Origin: Mycolicibacterium moriokaense
GTDB taxonomy: Bacteria; Actinomycetota; Actinomycetes; Mycobacteriales; Mycobacteriaceae
DNA: 61,512 nucleotides
NCBI RefSeq assembly: GCF_003347205.1
Contig: NZ_QQBJ01000031.1
Coordinates: 1 to 61,512 of the forward strand
Direction: 5' to 3'
Shown here piece by piece: positions 24,577 through 33,487 of the stretch. The notes beneath the pieces were generated by a model that was given only the letters and a program-made list of their open reading frames with translations, did no database searches and had not been told where the DNA came from. Every line of letters starts with the position of its first letter. The stretch's first letter is position 1. Position numbers and translations under genes: made by a program.

Positions 24577-26351
24577 TCGTCGCCCGAAATGTCGATGCGT
24601 CCCGTTTGGTCGCTGCAGACCGCATTGATGACCGACGTCCCTATGGGCGGTGCTGCGGTCAGAGCGTGAACCCAGGCAATATGAAGCCCCTGTTGCTTCA
24701 GCACCTTTGACCGTACGAGGTAGTTGGCGATGTCGTCGTCGTCGACATCATCAGGCAGCGGCGCCATATATTCCTCGGTTACAAGGGCTTCTACCGTCTT
24801 GCGGAGCTTGTCACCTGGTACGCCACGAATAAGCGCAGCCTCCACCGCCGTCCGCGTCGGAAGTACTACCACCTGTTCGCAAATGGCCAGCAGGTCATTG
24901 ATCAGGTCGTCCGACGACCCCGGCTTGTCGCTGTCCATAACAGCTTTGACGTGGAAACCGAGTTGGATGGCTAGCTCCGCCAGCCCGAGCAATCGGGTAT
25001 TCCCTCCGTCCGGGCCAGGCGGGCAGACGAGCCTCAATCCGTTTGCAGGCAGGCTGTGCTTCCGCGGATCGCTCTTCTTCGCCTTCGCTAGCCTGGACGC
25101 GAGAGCTCCGTACCCTTCGAGATCGAAAGGCCCCTCGACAAGGACCACCTTTTGACTCGTCAGTGCTGCTAAGAGTTGATCGAGAACAAGCCGGCGATTG
25201 ACACGGCCGTGTTTGTCCGTTCTACCTAGTTGGTGCTGCATGCGGGTGCCGTGGCTACGAGTCAACCGCAGAAGGCTTTCCGGCTGAAAGGCTCTTACGA
25301 CCTCTGGTCTGCGAGTTGTCAGGATCAGCTGATTGGACGCCTTGTGGAGGAGGATGGCGAGGTGTTCGGCAGATGGTGCGTCGAGCTGATCGCCGAAGTC
25401 ATCAGCGATGACGACTAGGGCACCGCTCTTGGCGGTCGCTGCGGCAACGCCTTCTGCCGCAGATAACACAGATTGCGCTGTAGTGCCATGCGACCGCACG
25501 GGCAGCATGCCAGCTTCATCGAGAGTTGCTGCCGGCTGCAACACGCGCAGCAATGTTGCCAGTGTGCCGTCGTCCGACACGAAGGTCACTGCATCGGAGG
25601 AGTCGATACCTAATAGGTCACCGGCACCCGAGCCGAGTACTTGTTGGACTCCCGCGGAAAGTGGCGTTGAGTACGAAAATGTCTCTGTCGCCGCCCGTAT
25701 GTCCTCGTCGAGGTTTGTGAGCGCTTCGTCAAGGGCGTCCGCGTGGCTATCGATGACGAGTGCGCGAAATGCGCCTTCGGCTCTGATTTGCAATGGAGGC
25801 CCAGAGTTCAGGAAGAGAACGGGTAGCGCTTCACGATCCGCGCGCGGCACTTTGCGAAAGGTTTCCGCATCGATATCACTACGCGCCGGGCTGTCAACCC
25901 AATGATCACCAGTATCGCTTTCGAAGTCGTAGTGCGCGCGATAGCAGAGTCGCATTCCAAGGACCGCGGCGCCGGCATTTGAGCCGTCGGCAAGCTCTCC
26001 GGATCCGGGGTCGAACGCCTCGAGGTAGTCGTCCAGGAGATCTTCGAGTTCAGAGCCGAGGTCGAGTAGCGTGACCTCGACTTCCGTCCGCGGAGTGGTG
26101 TCCGGGTCAGCGAGAGCCTCGGTGTCGTCGCCCGTCTGGGCGGCCGGCTCGCCTGAAACGGAACGACGATGTATGTCGAGCGGGTTGACGCGGCTACGGG
26201 TGCTCCGTGGGTCAAGCACGCGCCTTAATGCTTCGATGACGTCGCTTCGCCCAGACCTGGGTTCTCCGGCAATGACGGTGTGCCCGTCCAGGGCGACGTC
26301 TGCCGATTCGAAGCCCCTGAACCGCTGTAGTCGTACTCTTGCGACTTTCAC
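24573..26351 (-). CDS. OLD-family ATPase/TOPRIM nuclease, Gabija GajA-like
   Basis: This 592-residue protein has an ABC-type ATPase N-terminal part and a C-terminal TOPRIM domain. The TOPRIM acid residues are visible: Glu406 in VLVEGPFDLEGY and Asp473/Asp475 in AVMDSDKPG. The Walker A position reads GEPRSGRS (residues 29-36) with Arg where Lys is normal. The Walker B-like segment is ALVVIADDFGDQLD, also atypical. A signature-like LSAAEGVA precedes it. ATP binding or hydrolysis may therefore differ from canonical OLD proteins. Translation starts at GTG 26351 after ggag. It is the first gene of the two-gene unit and is divergent from the methyltransferase fusion across 262 bases. Confidence 0.8.
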   Translation of the reverse strand: MKVARVRLQRFRGFESADVALDGHTVIAGEPRSGRSDVIEALRRVLDPRSTRSRVNPLDIHRRSVSGEPAAQTGDDTEALADPDTTPRTEVEVTLLDLGSELEDLLDDYLEAFDPGSGELADGSNAGAAVLGMRLCYRAHYDFESDTGDHWVDSPARSDIDAETFRKVPRADREALPVLFLNSGPPLQIRAEGAFRALVIDSHADALDEALTNLDEDIRAATETFSYSTPLSAGVQQVLGSGAGDLLGIDSSDAVTFVSDDGTLATLLRVLQPAATLDEAGMLPVRSHGTTAQSVLSAAEGVAAATAKSGALVVIADDFGDQLDAPSAEHLAILLHKASNQLILTTRRPEVVRAFQPESLLRLTRSHGTRMQHQLGRTDKHGRVNRRLVLDQLLAALTSQKVVLVEGPFDLEGYGALASRLAKAKKSDPRKHSLPANGLRLVCPPGPDGGNTRLLGLAELAIQLGFHVKAVMDSDKPGSSDDLINDLLAICEQVVVLPTRTAVEAALIRGVPGDKLRKTVEALVTEEYMAPLPDDVDDDDIANYLVRSKVLKQQGLHIAWVHALTAAPPIGTSVINAVCSDQTGRIDISGDE

Positions 26352-26613
26352 GCTCTCCTTTTCCCTCCGCTAGCCAACAGGTCGACCAAGTTCATGATGG
26401 TAGGACTCGTCGTAGTGACTGTGATGGATGTATTGGCCGATGACGTGTCTAGTTGTCTGACTCCGCTCACGCATCCGCCGGGAGCGGCGCATCGCAGATT
26501 CGTGAATCGACTGGGGGCGGGTCGCGGGGACGCATGCCAGCGTGGGGCGGCTAGGTTGGGTTGACGCAGGTAGACAGGCGGCCCAAAGGTACGACGAGAG
26601 CGAGACGCTGACC

Positions 26614-28605
26614 ATGCATCCGACATTCGCAGCGCCCGTCACCGTTGGCACAACCTCAGTGCCCGAGGGGAAGGTTAGCGATTTCTTGACGGGTCGGCTG
26701 GTCAACGATACGCCTGAAGAGTACGTACGCCAGAATGTGGAAAAGGCATTAGTTCGAGGCTATCGATACTCGCCAGGGGATTGCGAGCCTGAATTTCCGA
26801 TAAAGGTCGGGTCGTCGCGCCGTCGGGTCGACATAGTTGTGTTCACGGAGGGGCAGGAGCATCGCCAGGAGGCCGCATGGCTTCTGGTTGAGACCAAGAA
26901 GCGCGGGACCAATACGAGCAATAAAACAGACGGTGTGGAGCAGCTTAAGTCGTACATGGCCGCCTGCCTCAATGTCGAGTACGGCATGTGGACAAATGGC
27001 GATGAACAGGTCTTCTACGCGAAAAGGCGGACCGCAACCGGGTTTAAAATCGAAGAAATTATCGAAATCCCCGCGTATGGGCAAACTGAAGCAGACGCTC
27101 AGCGACCTAAGAGAAAGGACCTTAAGCCTGCAACGGCTGATAACCTGTTGTTCGCCTTTAGGCGCTGCCATAATTACATCGCCGGCACTGAAGGTAAGCA
27201 AAAGTCTGATGCTTTCTGGGAACTGTTGAAGTTAATATTTTGCAAGATCGAAGACGAACGTTCGAAGGTACTCGACTTTTACGCGACTGCAGCCGAACGA
27301 AGTTCCGCAACAGCAGCTGTAACAGCGAAGAAACGCATACAGAAGGTGTTTACCGAGAAGGTTGTCAAGAAGTATCCGAGCATCTTTCCAGGAGCTGACG
27401 TCGACATCGACCTCAAGCCAACCGTTGTTGCGTTCGTGGCGACTCAACTGCAGGGGTTTTCTCTGCTCGCCTCGCCTGTGGACGTAAAAGGGATCGCGTA
27501 TGAGGAGGTAGTTGGTAGCAACCTACGCGGCGATCGCGGCGAGTTCTTCACTCCGCGCAATGCCTGCCGTATGGCAGTGACGATGCTGAATCCGCAACCG
27601 GACGAGCGACTGATCGATCCGGCCTGCGGAACCGGTGGCTTCCTAATCACTGCGATGAACGCAGCGCTGAACCATATTGAGGCCGAAGAGCGGAGCGAGT
27701 GGGCTGACCCGGCGAACGGCACTGATGCCGAGCGCCAACAACTATGGAGTCGGCGTAACGATTACTTATCTCTGTGTGTACATGGCACAGACCTAAATCC
27801 GGGACTTGTCCGTGCGGCGAAAATGAATATGGTCATGAATAATGACGGCTCGGGCGGTCTCTTTCAGGCGAACTCTCTCGCAAACCCACACTCTTGGGAA
27901 CCGAAGGCGACGGATGCCATTCGACTCGGATCATTCGATGTCGTCGTGACTAATCCTCCTTTCGGCGCAAATATATTGATCGATGATGAGGAGGTGCTCC
28001 GTCAGTACGATCTTGCTGCTATGTGGGATCGCATGGAGGATGGCGTATGGCAGATGAGAACTGCGCGAAACGGTGAGCCCGTTTTACAGAAGTCGCAGCC
28101 GCCGGAAATCCTATTCATTGAACGCTGCCTGCAGCTCCTAAAGCCGGGCAGCGGTCGAATGGCGATGGTAATTCCGAACGGTATATTAAATAATCCTGCT
28201 CTTGGCTACGTACGGCACTGGATAATGACGAACGCTCAGGTGTTAGCAGTCGTCGATATGTCACGTGAACTCTTTCAGCCTAAAAATGACACACAGACTA
28301 GCATGGTTTTGCTCCGACGACTCTCGTCGGATGAGCAAGCACAAGCTGAAGTTGGCGCCCTAGATTACCCGATATTCATGGCCGTCACCCACAAGATTGG
28401 ACATGACAAGCGCGGAAACACGCTGTACCGCCGGACTGAAACTGGCGAAGACGTCGTGGTCGAACGGATCGACACCATAGCAGAGATAGATCCGATGACT
28501 GGTGAAGAAGTACTGCGGCAAATCGAAACTCGCGACCGACTTGTGGACGATGAATTGCCCGAGGTCGCGCGAGAGTACCTGCACTGGCTTGGCGAACAGT
28601 CGTGA
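26614..28605 (+). CDS. Nuclease-methyltransferase fusion (HsdR_N-like plus N6-adenine methylase)
   Basis: This protein has about 663 residues. Residues 40-160 resemble the nuclease-fold N-terminal domain of type I HsdR, with the PD-(D/E)xK pattern visible as Asp73 in RRRVDIVVF and Glu93/Lys95 in LLVETKK. Residues about 180-600 are an HsdM-like N6-adenine methylase with the SAM motif DPACGTGGF (335-343) and the catalytic NPPF (447-450). No helicase domain follows. ATG 26614 is preferred over an upstream GTG at 26542. The specificity-like gene overlaps its stop by four bases. Such fusions could act as a compact restriction-modification enzyme of type IIG/I-half style or as a modification-only enzyme. 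AT-rich codons here (for example around 27800-28300) differ from the flanking chromosome. Confidence 0.82.
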   Translation: MHPTFAAPVTVGTTSVPEGKVSDFLTGRLVNDTPEEYVRQNVEKALVRGYRYSPGDCEPEFPIKVGSSRRRVDIVVFTEGQEHRQEAAWLLVETKKRGTNTSNKTDGVEQLKSYMAACLNVEYGMWTNGDEQVFYAKRRTATGFKIEEIIEIPAYGQTEADAQRPKRKDLKPATADNLLFAFRRCHNYIAGTEGKQKSDAFWELLKLIFCKIEDERSKVLDFYATAAERSSATAAVTAKKRIQKVFTEKVVKKYPSIFPGADVDIDLKPTVVAFVATQLQGFSLLASPVDVKGIAYEEVVGSNLRGDRGEFFTPRNACRMAVTMLNPQPDERLIDPACGTGGFLITAMNAALNHIEAEERSEWADPANGTDAERQQLWSRRNDYLSLCVHGTDLNPGLVRAAKMNMVMNNDGSGGLFQANSLANPHSWEPKATDAIRLGSFDVVVTNPPFGANILIDDEEVLRQYDLAAMWDRMEDGVWQMRTARNGEPVLQKSQPPEILFIERCLQLLKPGSGRMAMVIPNGILNNPALGYVRHWIMTNAQVLAVVDMSRELFQPKNDTQTSMVLLRRLSSDEQAQAEVGALDYPIFMAVTHKIGHDKRGNTLYRRTETGEDVVVERIDTIAEIDPMTGEEVLRQIETRDRLVDDELPEVAREYLHWLGEQS

Positions 28606-29976
28606 CGCTGACAACATCTTTCGGAGTATCGATACGTTCGCGATCGATAACTGCGTATGACCGCCTGGACGCAGCGTTTTACTCCAGTGCATCTGTGATG
28701 GCTACTGAGCAGATCGCCCTCCTGGAGGCGTCTGGAGTGCCTGTCAGAACAATCGGTTCGATTGGGGCGGCCTCGATGCCGCCGCGTACTGCGCTGGCCC
28801 GTGCTTCTTCACGCGAGGAGTCCATGCCGTACCTCCGGCCGTACGATGTATTCGACTACCTAACCTACAGAGGCCGACCGCATTTCTATCTCGCGCAATT
28901 CGGGTGCCGAGGCATTCCGAATCAGACCGGGCATGATTTTGCAAACGCGATCAGGTAGAAACCTCGGGCCGTGCACGCTTGCCGACGATGAGCTCGCGAA
29001 GTTTGCGCTTTCCGACGACATGGTGCGCATCAAAATCGAAAATGAGGAAGAACGGTACCTAGTATTCGCATTCCTTAAAACGACGCTGGGGCAGCGGCTA
29101 ATTAAGCGCGGGCGTAGCGGGTCGGTGATTGACCATCTCGCGGTGCCTGACGTGGAGGCGGTGCCAGTGCCGGTCTTTCCGGAGCGCGTCACTGCGCAGG
29201 TCAGCGGTCTAATTCGAGATGCTATCGAGCGCCGTCAACGCGGCCGGACGGTGCTCGGCAGCCTTATCTCGGATGTCAATCGCGAGACTCCTTCCGACGA
29301 AGGCCGGGCCTGGACCTGGTGGGAGAACAAGGCGACTCAATGCCGTGACCGGCTCGACGCAGGCCACCACCACCCTGCAGTAAAGGCCGCGCGAGCCGGG
29401 ACAAAGGGTGCTGGCGGCATCCGCCTCGGCGAGCTGGCTAAAGCAGCGTTGCCACTGAGGTACAAACGGTACTACGTCGAAGCCGGGCACGGCCGCGCAA
29501 TTGTCAGCGGACGGCAGCTGCTCCAACCCGAGCCGATCAACCTCCGTTACGTATCTGATCGTTCGTTTAAGCGCCCTGCTGACTACGAGATTCACACTGG
29601 TTACACGGTCTTTGGAGCCGTTGGGCGAGCAGAGGGTCGGCAGGCCTGGCCGGCACTAATAACAGGGGATCGTGACGGATGGCTTGCAAGCAATGACGTG
29701 ATGCGCCTCATTCCGAGGGCGGGCGTGGAGCCAGGCGCGGTGTGGCTCGCGGTTGCGGCTGCAGCATCACAGGTGCAGATCAAGGCTTTGTCGTTCGGTA
29801 GCGTCGTCGACCACATGAATCCATGGGATGTCGAGACTGTCATTGTGCCGACAATCAAAGATGCGATCGCTATGAAGGTTGAGAAAGCTTGGCTCGACCT
29901 GGCGAAATCCACAAATCTGATTAAGCAGGCAGTAGTAGTGCTTGAGGATTCTTTAGAGATGCTGGGGTCCGAATAG
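28602..29976 (+). pseudogene. Type I specificity (HsdS)-like subunit, split by a frameshift
   Basis: The first part (28602-28958) reads in one frame as an HsdS-like N-terminus (YDRLDAAFYS, YLRPYDVFDYLTY). The second part (about 28909-29976) continues in the next frame with FRIRPGMILQTRSGRNLGP, the hallmark after the first target-recognition domain. The half-domain boundary and a second recognition domain follow (LPLRYKRYYVEAGHGRAIVSGRQLLQP, FGSVVDHMNPWDVETVIVP). The frame change lies between about 28890 and 28912. An internal ATG 28933 could start a shorter protein of 347 residues lacking the first domain. If the frameshift is real, sequence recognition by the methylase is changed or lost. 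Confidence 0.72.
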
Positions 29977-30136
29977 CGGCGCGCGATGATCGCAGCGCGT
30001 CGACTACCTTTGGCGATGGGGACATGCGGTGCGACGGAAGCCGGGGCAGCACGGCAAAGCTCGCCATGATGTGTCATGGATACGGAAAGTTGCGCGGCAA
30101 TCAAGCGGCGCGACCGTTGATTGCTAGCATCAGGCG

Positions 30137-30220
30137 ATGGAACGGTTGATTGCGTTGCGGCTGTTCGACGGGGCCTACGAGGCCGCCAGGCGCAGGCAGG
30201 TGCAGACCAGCCGTCGATGA
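30137..30220 (+). CDS. Possible 27-residue basic peptide
   Basis: A tiny frame starts MERLIALRLFDGAYEAARRR and ends with a stop overlapping the ATG of the next small frame (ATGA-type). The helix-forming, Arg-rich sequence looks natural rather than random. No strong ribosome site is present, but mycobacteria often use leaderless starts. It may be a relic of a larger island gene. Confidence 0.3.
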   Translation: MERLIALRLFDGAYEAARRRQVQTSRR

Positions 30221-30366
30221 ATTCATGGATCGAAACTCTCCTCGACATCGAGGAAATGCGGCGTCGTTGCGCGGCGCACGATCAGTGGATGCGAGAGCAC
30301 CCAGATGTCAGCGCACTCAGCGAGGCTTGGGCCGATTGCAACCTCGACGATCTCGCGGGGCATTGA
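30217..30366 (+). CDS. Possible 49-residue acidic helical protein
   Basis: The frame begins MNSWIETLLDIEEMRRRCAA and is coupled to the preceding 27-codon frame by an ATGA overlap. The translation is predicted almost entirely helical and acidic (HDQWMREHPDVSALSEAWADCNLDDLAGH). The coupled basic/acidic pair recalls small toxin-antitoxin or phage-type proteins, but no family is recognised. It lies 550 bases inside the tRNA-end boundary of the island. Confidence 0.35.
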   Translation: MNSWIETLLDIEEMRRRCAAHDQWMREHPDVSALSEAWADCNLDDLAGH

Positions 30367-30912
30367 GCCAATCCCGGCGCAACGGCGACGTATGGACAAC
30401 GGAGACCGGCATCAGCATGTTCGTCATCGCCTCAACGGTGTTGAACAGCGGACACTCGACATCACCGGCAGTCGCTGAGACGGTGGGAACGCTGCGAGGC
30501 AGCTCTACACACCAGCGGTCGGCGGTTCGATCCCCCTCCACCGGGCCGAAGTTTGATCGACCATCCGCGTCACCACCTCGCCACCGAAAGGCTCGGGCGG
30601 GGCGGCGGTGATGCGGTGGCCCGGTCGGCGACGCCGCTGCAGGACCTCGAAGACGGCACCCCCGCATCGCCGGGCACCTACCCCGCCTGGAGAGTCGCTG
30701 CGACCAACGCCCGCTGCCACAACCGGGTCAGGAGCGCCTGGGTTGTGGTGGTGGCCGGCGGCAATCGACGTCTCAGCTTGTGAACGGATTTGTGAACGAA
30801 ACGGGGCGCAACTGCCGAGATGACGTGAGACGCACCGTGATGCTTGCGACGGGCGGTCGATCGTGACCTGCACGTTTGATACCCGGGAGGCCGTGCGAGA
30901 CCGGAACCGGTT
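30367..30912. other. Island end region without a supportable gene
   Basis: About 545 bases lead up to the tRNA 3' half. The open frames on both strands are arginine/proline-rich and look like wrong-frame readings. The end of an integrative element usually carries integrase-binding arm sites near here, but no clear repeated motif was found by eye. Confidence 0.4.
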
Positions 30913-30957
30913 GGCTCATAACCCAGAGGTCGCAGGTTCGAATCCTGTCCCCGCTAC
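30913..30957 (+). other. 3' half of an initiator tRNA(fMet), probable island attachment site
   Basis: The sequence runs from inside the anticodon stem through CTCATAA (anticodon CAT), the CCCAG half-stem, the variable loop AGGTC, a T-arm GCAGGTTCGAATCCTGT and the acceptor strand CCCCGCTA. The three C bases after the anticodon loop are the initiator hallmark. Upstream bases do not supply the acceptor or D arm, so only the 3' half is present. It is followed by a strong terminator, the natural downstream flank of a tRNA gene. This is the signature of an integration junction in which the original 5' half now lies at the other end of the inserted DNA, to the left. Confidence 0.75.
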
Positions 30958-30981
30958 TAAGAAAAGGTCATTGACCTTGGC

Positions 30982-31010
30982 AAATGCCCCCGGCAACCCC
31001 GGGGGCATTT
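30982..31010 (+). terminator. Rho-independent-type terminator after the tRNA 3' half
   Basis: A perfect 12-base-pair stem (AAATGCCCCCGG pairing with CCGGGGGCATTT) encloses a 5-base loop. It stands 25 bases after the tRNA fragment and appears to be the original terminator of the initiator-tRNA gene. The T-run is embedded in the stem end. Confidence 0.8.
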
Positions 31011-31080
31011 CCTTTGGAACAAATCGATGTCGCAGAGCAGGCGTCGGTGGTCACCTCGGCGGTGGTCGACCGGACACCTT

Positions 31081-31716
31081 CTACGCGGCCAGTATGGCCG
31101 TGGTGAGGGTTTCTTCCATCCAGACCCGGAACTCGTCGAGGGTGTACCCCAGCCGGCGCACTAGAAGGTCGTAAGTTTCCGGACTGGCGATCACCCACGC
31201 CGTGTCGATGGCCTTTTGTGGTGTGAGGCCATCGGCGAGGGCGCTGGCGGGGACGTCGCCGAGGATCCTGGAAAGCGTTCGGTGTCGCAGACTTTGGAGT
31301 TCCTGCCAGTCGGCCGCGATCTCGGGGTCCACGGCGGCCGCGTCGCGGTACAGCTGCCAGCCGTCGGCGGCCCGCTCGGCTATTTCTGCGACCATGGCCG
31401 CGATCTCGGTCAGCCGCTGCTCGGGTGACAAGCCCGTGAACCGCAGGCTTGTGTCTTCCGGTGATGCGAGCTCGCCGGCAATCGCCCGTTCCATGTACCC
31501 ACGGAGCAGTGCGCGCTTGCTTCCCCACGCCAGATATAGGGTCTGGACGGAGACCCCTGCGGCGGCCGCCAGTCGGGTGACAGTCGTTGCCGTGTAGCCG
31601 TGTTCGGAAAACTCTGCCGCCGCGGCCTCGAGGAGACGGTTGCGCGTGTCTTGCCGCAGGGCGTCGCCCACTTGTTTCTGCCGACTCACCGGTTTCGCAG
31701 CTTTCGACGTCGTCAT
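31081..31716 (-). CDS. TetR-family transcriptional regulator
   Basis: This regulator of about 211 residues has the N-terminal helix-turn-helix RNRLLEAAAAEFSEHGYTATTVTRLAAAAGVSVQTLYLAWGSKRALL (residues about 25-70) and an all-helical ligand domain. ATG 31716 (MTTSKAAKP) is preferred to an ATG six codons upstream. It is divergent from the CocE-type hydrolase with under 80 bases between the starts, so it probably controls that gene. It is the first clearly chromosomal gene right of the island junction. Confidence 0.88.
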   Translation of the reverse strand: MTTSKAAKPVSRQKQVGDALRQDTRNRLLEAAAAEFSEHGYTATTVTRLAAAAGVSVQTLYLAWGSKRALLRGYMERAIAGELASPEDTSLRFTGLSPEQRLTEIAAMVAEIAERAADGWQLYRDAAAVDPEIAADWQELQSLRHRTLSRILGDVPASALADGLTPQKAIDTAWVIASPETYDLLVRRLGYTLDEFRVWMEETLTTAILAA

Positions 31717-31792
31717 GGACAACAGGTTACGCATGCTTTAGAGTACCGTTCAAGTGCATTTGAGTGTCACTAAAAACCTCAGAGGAATCGCA

Positions 31793-33487
31793 ATGACCGA
31801 GCCACCGCTCGACCAGCCGTGGGAGCGCCCAGGAAAATTCGCGTACGCACGCAAGCGGCGTCGCGCGATGCTGCATCCGCCGGTGACGGTGTATCCGCTG
31901 CCGGCCGATGTCACGAAGGACGAAGACGTGGAAGTGCGGATGCGCGATCAGGTGGTGTTGCGGCTCAATCTGTTCCGGCCCACCGGTGACGGGCCCTTCC
32001 CGGTGATCCTGTCGGCGCACCCCTACGGCAAAGACCGAGTACCCAAGAAGAAGGGTGGCGGGTGGTCGCTGAACAAGCAGTTCCGGATCATGAACCAGCC
32101 TGCGCCGCTGCGGATCTCCGACCAGACCAGTTGGGAGGCACCCGATCCGGCGTGGTGGGCCCAACAGGGGTACGCGGTCATCAACCTGGATACCCGTGGT
32201 GGCGGCCACTCCGACGGGCGTGGCGATCTGCTGTCCGACCAGGAAGCCGATGACATCGCCGAGGTCATCGCGTGGGCCGCCGGCCAGCCCTGGTCGAACG
32301 GCCGCGTAGGGATGCTCGGCGTGTCCTACCTTGCGCTCTCGCAGTACAAGGTCGCTGCCCTCAAACCTCCCGCCTTGAAGGCGATCGGCCCCTGGGAGGG
32401 GTTCACCGACGCCTACCGCGACTTCTTCACCCCTGGCGGAATCGTCGAGGACGGATTCGCCCGAGTGTGGCTCTTCCTGACCAACCGGGTTGCTCGGCTC
32501 AACATCGACCTCGCCGCCGAGCGCCGCAAGCATCCCCTGCGAGATGCCTGGTGGGAGGCTCTGACACCGGATCTGTCGAAGGTCAGGGTGCCCATGCTGG
32601 TGTGCACGAGCTTCTCCGACAACAATCTTCACAGCGTTGGCTCGATGAGGGCCTTCCAGGAGACCGGGTCGGCCGAACGCCACGCCTACGCCCACCGCGG
32701 ACCCAAGTGGGCCACGTTCTACGGAGAAGACGCTCTCCGGGCCCAACTCGCGTTCTTCGACCGGCATCTGCGCCTACGCGATGTCGCCCCGCTGCCCCCG
32801 GTGCGGCTCGAGATCCGGGACCGAGCCGACCACGTCGTCGAGGTGCGCGACGAGCAGGAATGGCCGTTGGCACGCACCCGCTGGCAGCAGTTGTACCTAC
32901 GCGCCGACGGCGGCCTCGGCGAGCGGCCCGACGGCACCACCGGCAACGTCACCTTCGACCTGAAAAGCGAAGCCGCCGCATTCGACTACCGATTCGCCGA
33001 AGACACCGAACTCAGTGGGCCCATGACGGTGCGACTGCAGGTCGCGGTCACCGGTGCCGACGACCCCCGGTTGTTCGTCGGTATCGAGAAGCGGTCACAC
33101 GGCGCCCCGGTGCCGTTCAACGGGTCTTACGGATACGGGCGCGACCGCGTCGCTCAAGGGCGGCTGCGACTGTCGCTGCGCGAACTCGACCCGGAACGCA
33201 GCAGACCCCACCAGCCCGAACACAGCTTCCGTGCGTTGGCGCCGGTTCGCGACAACGAGCAGATCGAAGTCGTCATCCCGCTGGGCTCGTCGGCGACCCT
33301 GTTTCACGCCGGTGAGAGCCTTCGCCTGATCGTCGCCGGCCGATACACCGAACCCCGCAACCCGCTTTTCGGGCACTTCCCAACGCACTACCAGCCCAGC
33401 ACCAGGGGCAAAGCGACCATCCGTTGCGGCCCCGATCAACCGTCCGTGTTGGAAATCCCCGTCATCCCGCGAAGCGACTACCGCTAG
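31793..33487 (+). CDS. CocE/NonD-family acyl hydrolase
   Basis: This 564-residue member of the X-Pro dipeptidyl-peptidase S15/CocE family has an N-terminal alpha/beta hydrolase core with the nucleophile elbow GMLGVSYLALSQY (Ser near residue 183) and the strand AVINLDTRGGGHSDG. A C-terminal jelly-roll domain follows (TRWQQLYLRADGGL onward) with the closing RYTEPRNPLF region. ATG 31793 has agagg seven bases upstream. Members hydrolyse esters or amides of varied substrates. A divergent TetR gene suggests induction by a substrate-like ligand. There is no signal peptide, so it is cytoplasmic. Confidence 0.88.
   Translation: MTEPPLDQPWERPGKFAYARKRRRAMLHPPVTVYPLPADVTKDEDVEVRMRDQVVLRLNLFRPTGDGPFPVILSAHPYGKDRVPKKKGGGWSLNKQFRIMNQPAPLRISDQTSWEAPDPAWWAQQGYAVINLDTRGGGHSDGRGDLLSDQEADDIAEVIAWAAGQPWSNGRVGMLGVSYLALSQYKVAALKPPALKAIGPWEGFTDAYRDFFTPGGIVEDGFARVWLFLTNRVARLNIDLAAERRKHPLRDAWWEALTPDLSKVRVPMLVCTSFSDNNLHSVGSMRAFQETGSAERHAYAHRGPKWATFYGEDALRAQLAFFDRHLRLRDVAPLPPVRLEIRDRADHVVEVRDEQEWPLARTRWQQLYLRADGGLGERPDGTTGNVTFDLKSEAAAFDYRFAEDTELSGPMTVRLQVAVTGADDPRLFVGIEKRSHGAPVPFNGSYGYGRDRVAQGRLRLSLRELDPERSRPHQPEHSFRALAPVRDNEQIEVVIPLGSSATLFHAGESLRLIVAGRYTEPRNPLFGHFPTHYQPSTRGKATIRCGPDQPSVLEIPVIPRSDYR

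Noticed and set aside
22954-29976. A BREX or DISARM system
   Set aside because: No PglZ, BrxC, DrmA/B or other hallmark gene is present; the content fits a Gabija-like pair plus a restriction-type unit.
30880-30957. A complete initiator tRNA gene at the island end
   Set aside because: Bases before 30913 cannot supply the D arm or the 5' acceptor strand pairing with CCCCGCT, so only the 3' half is present.
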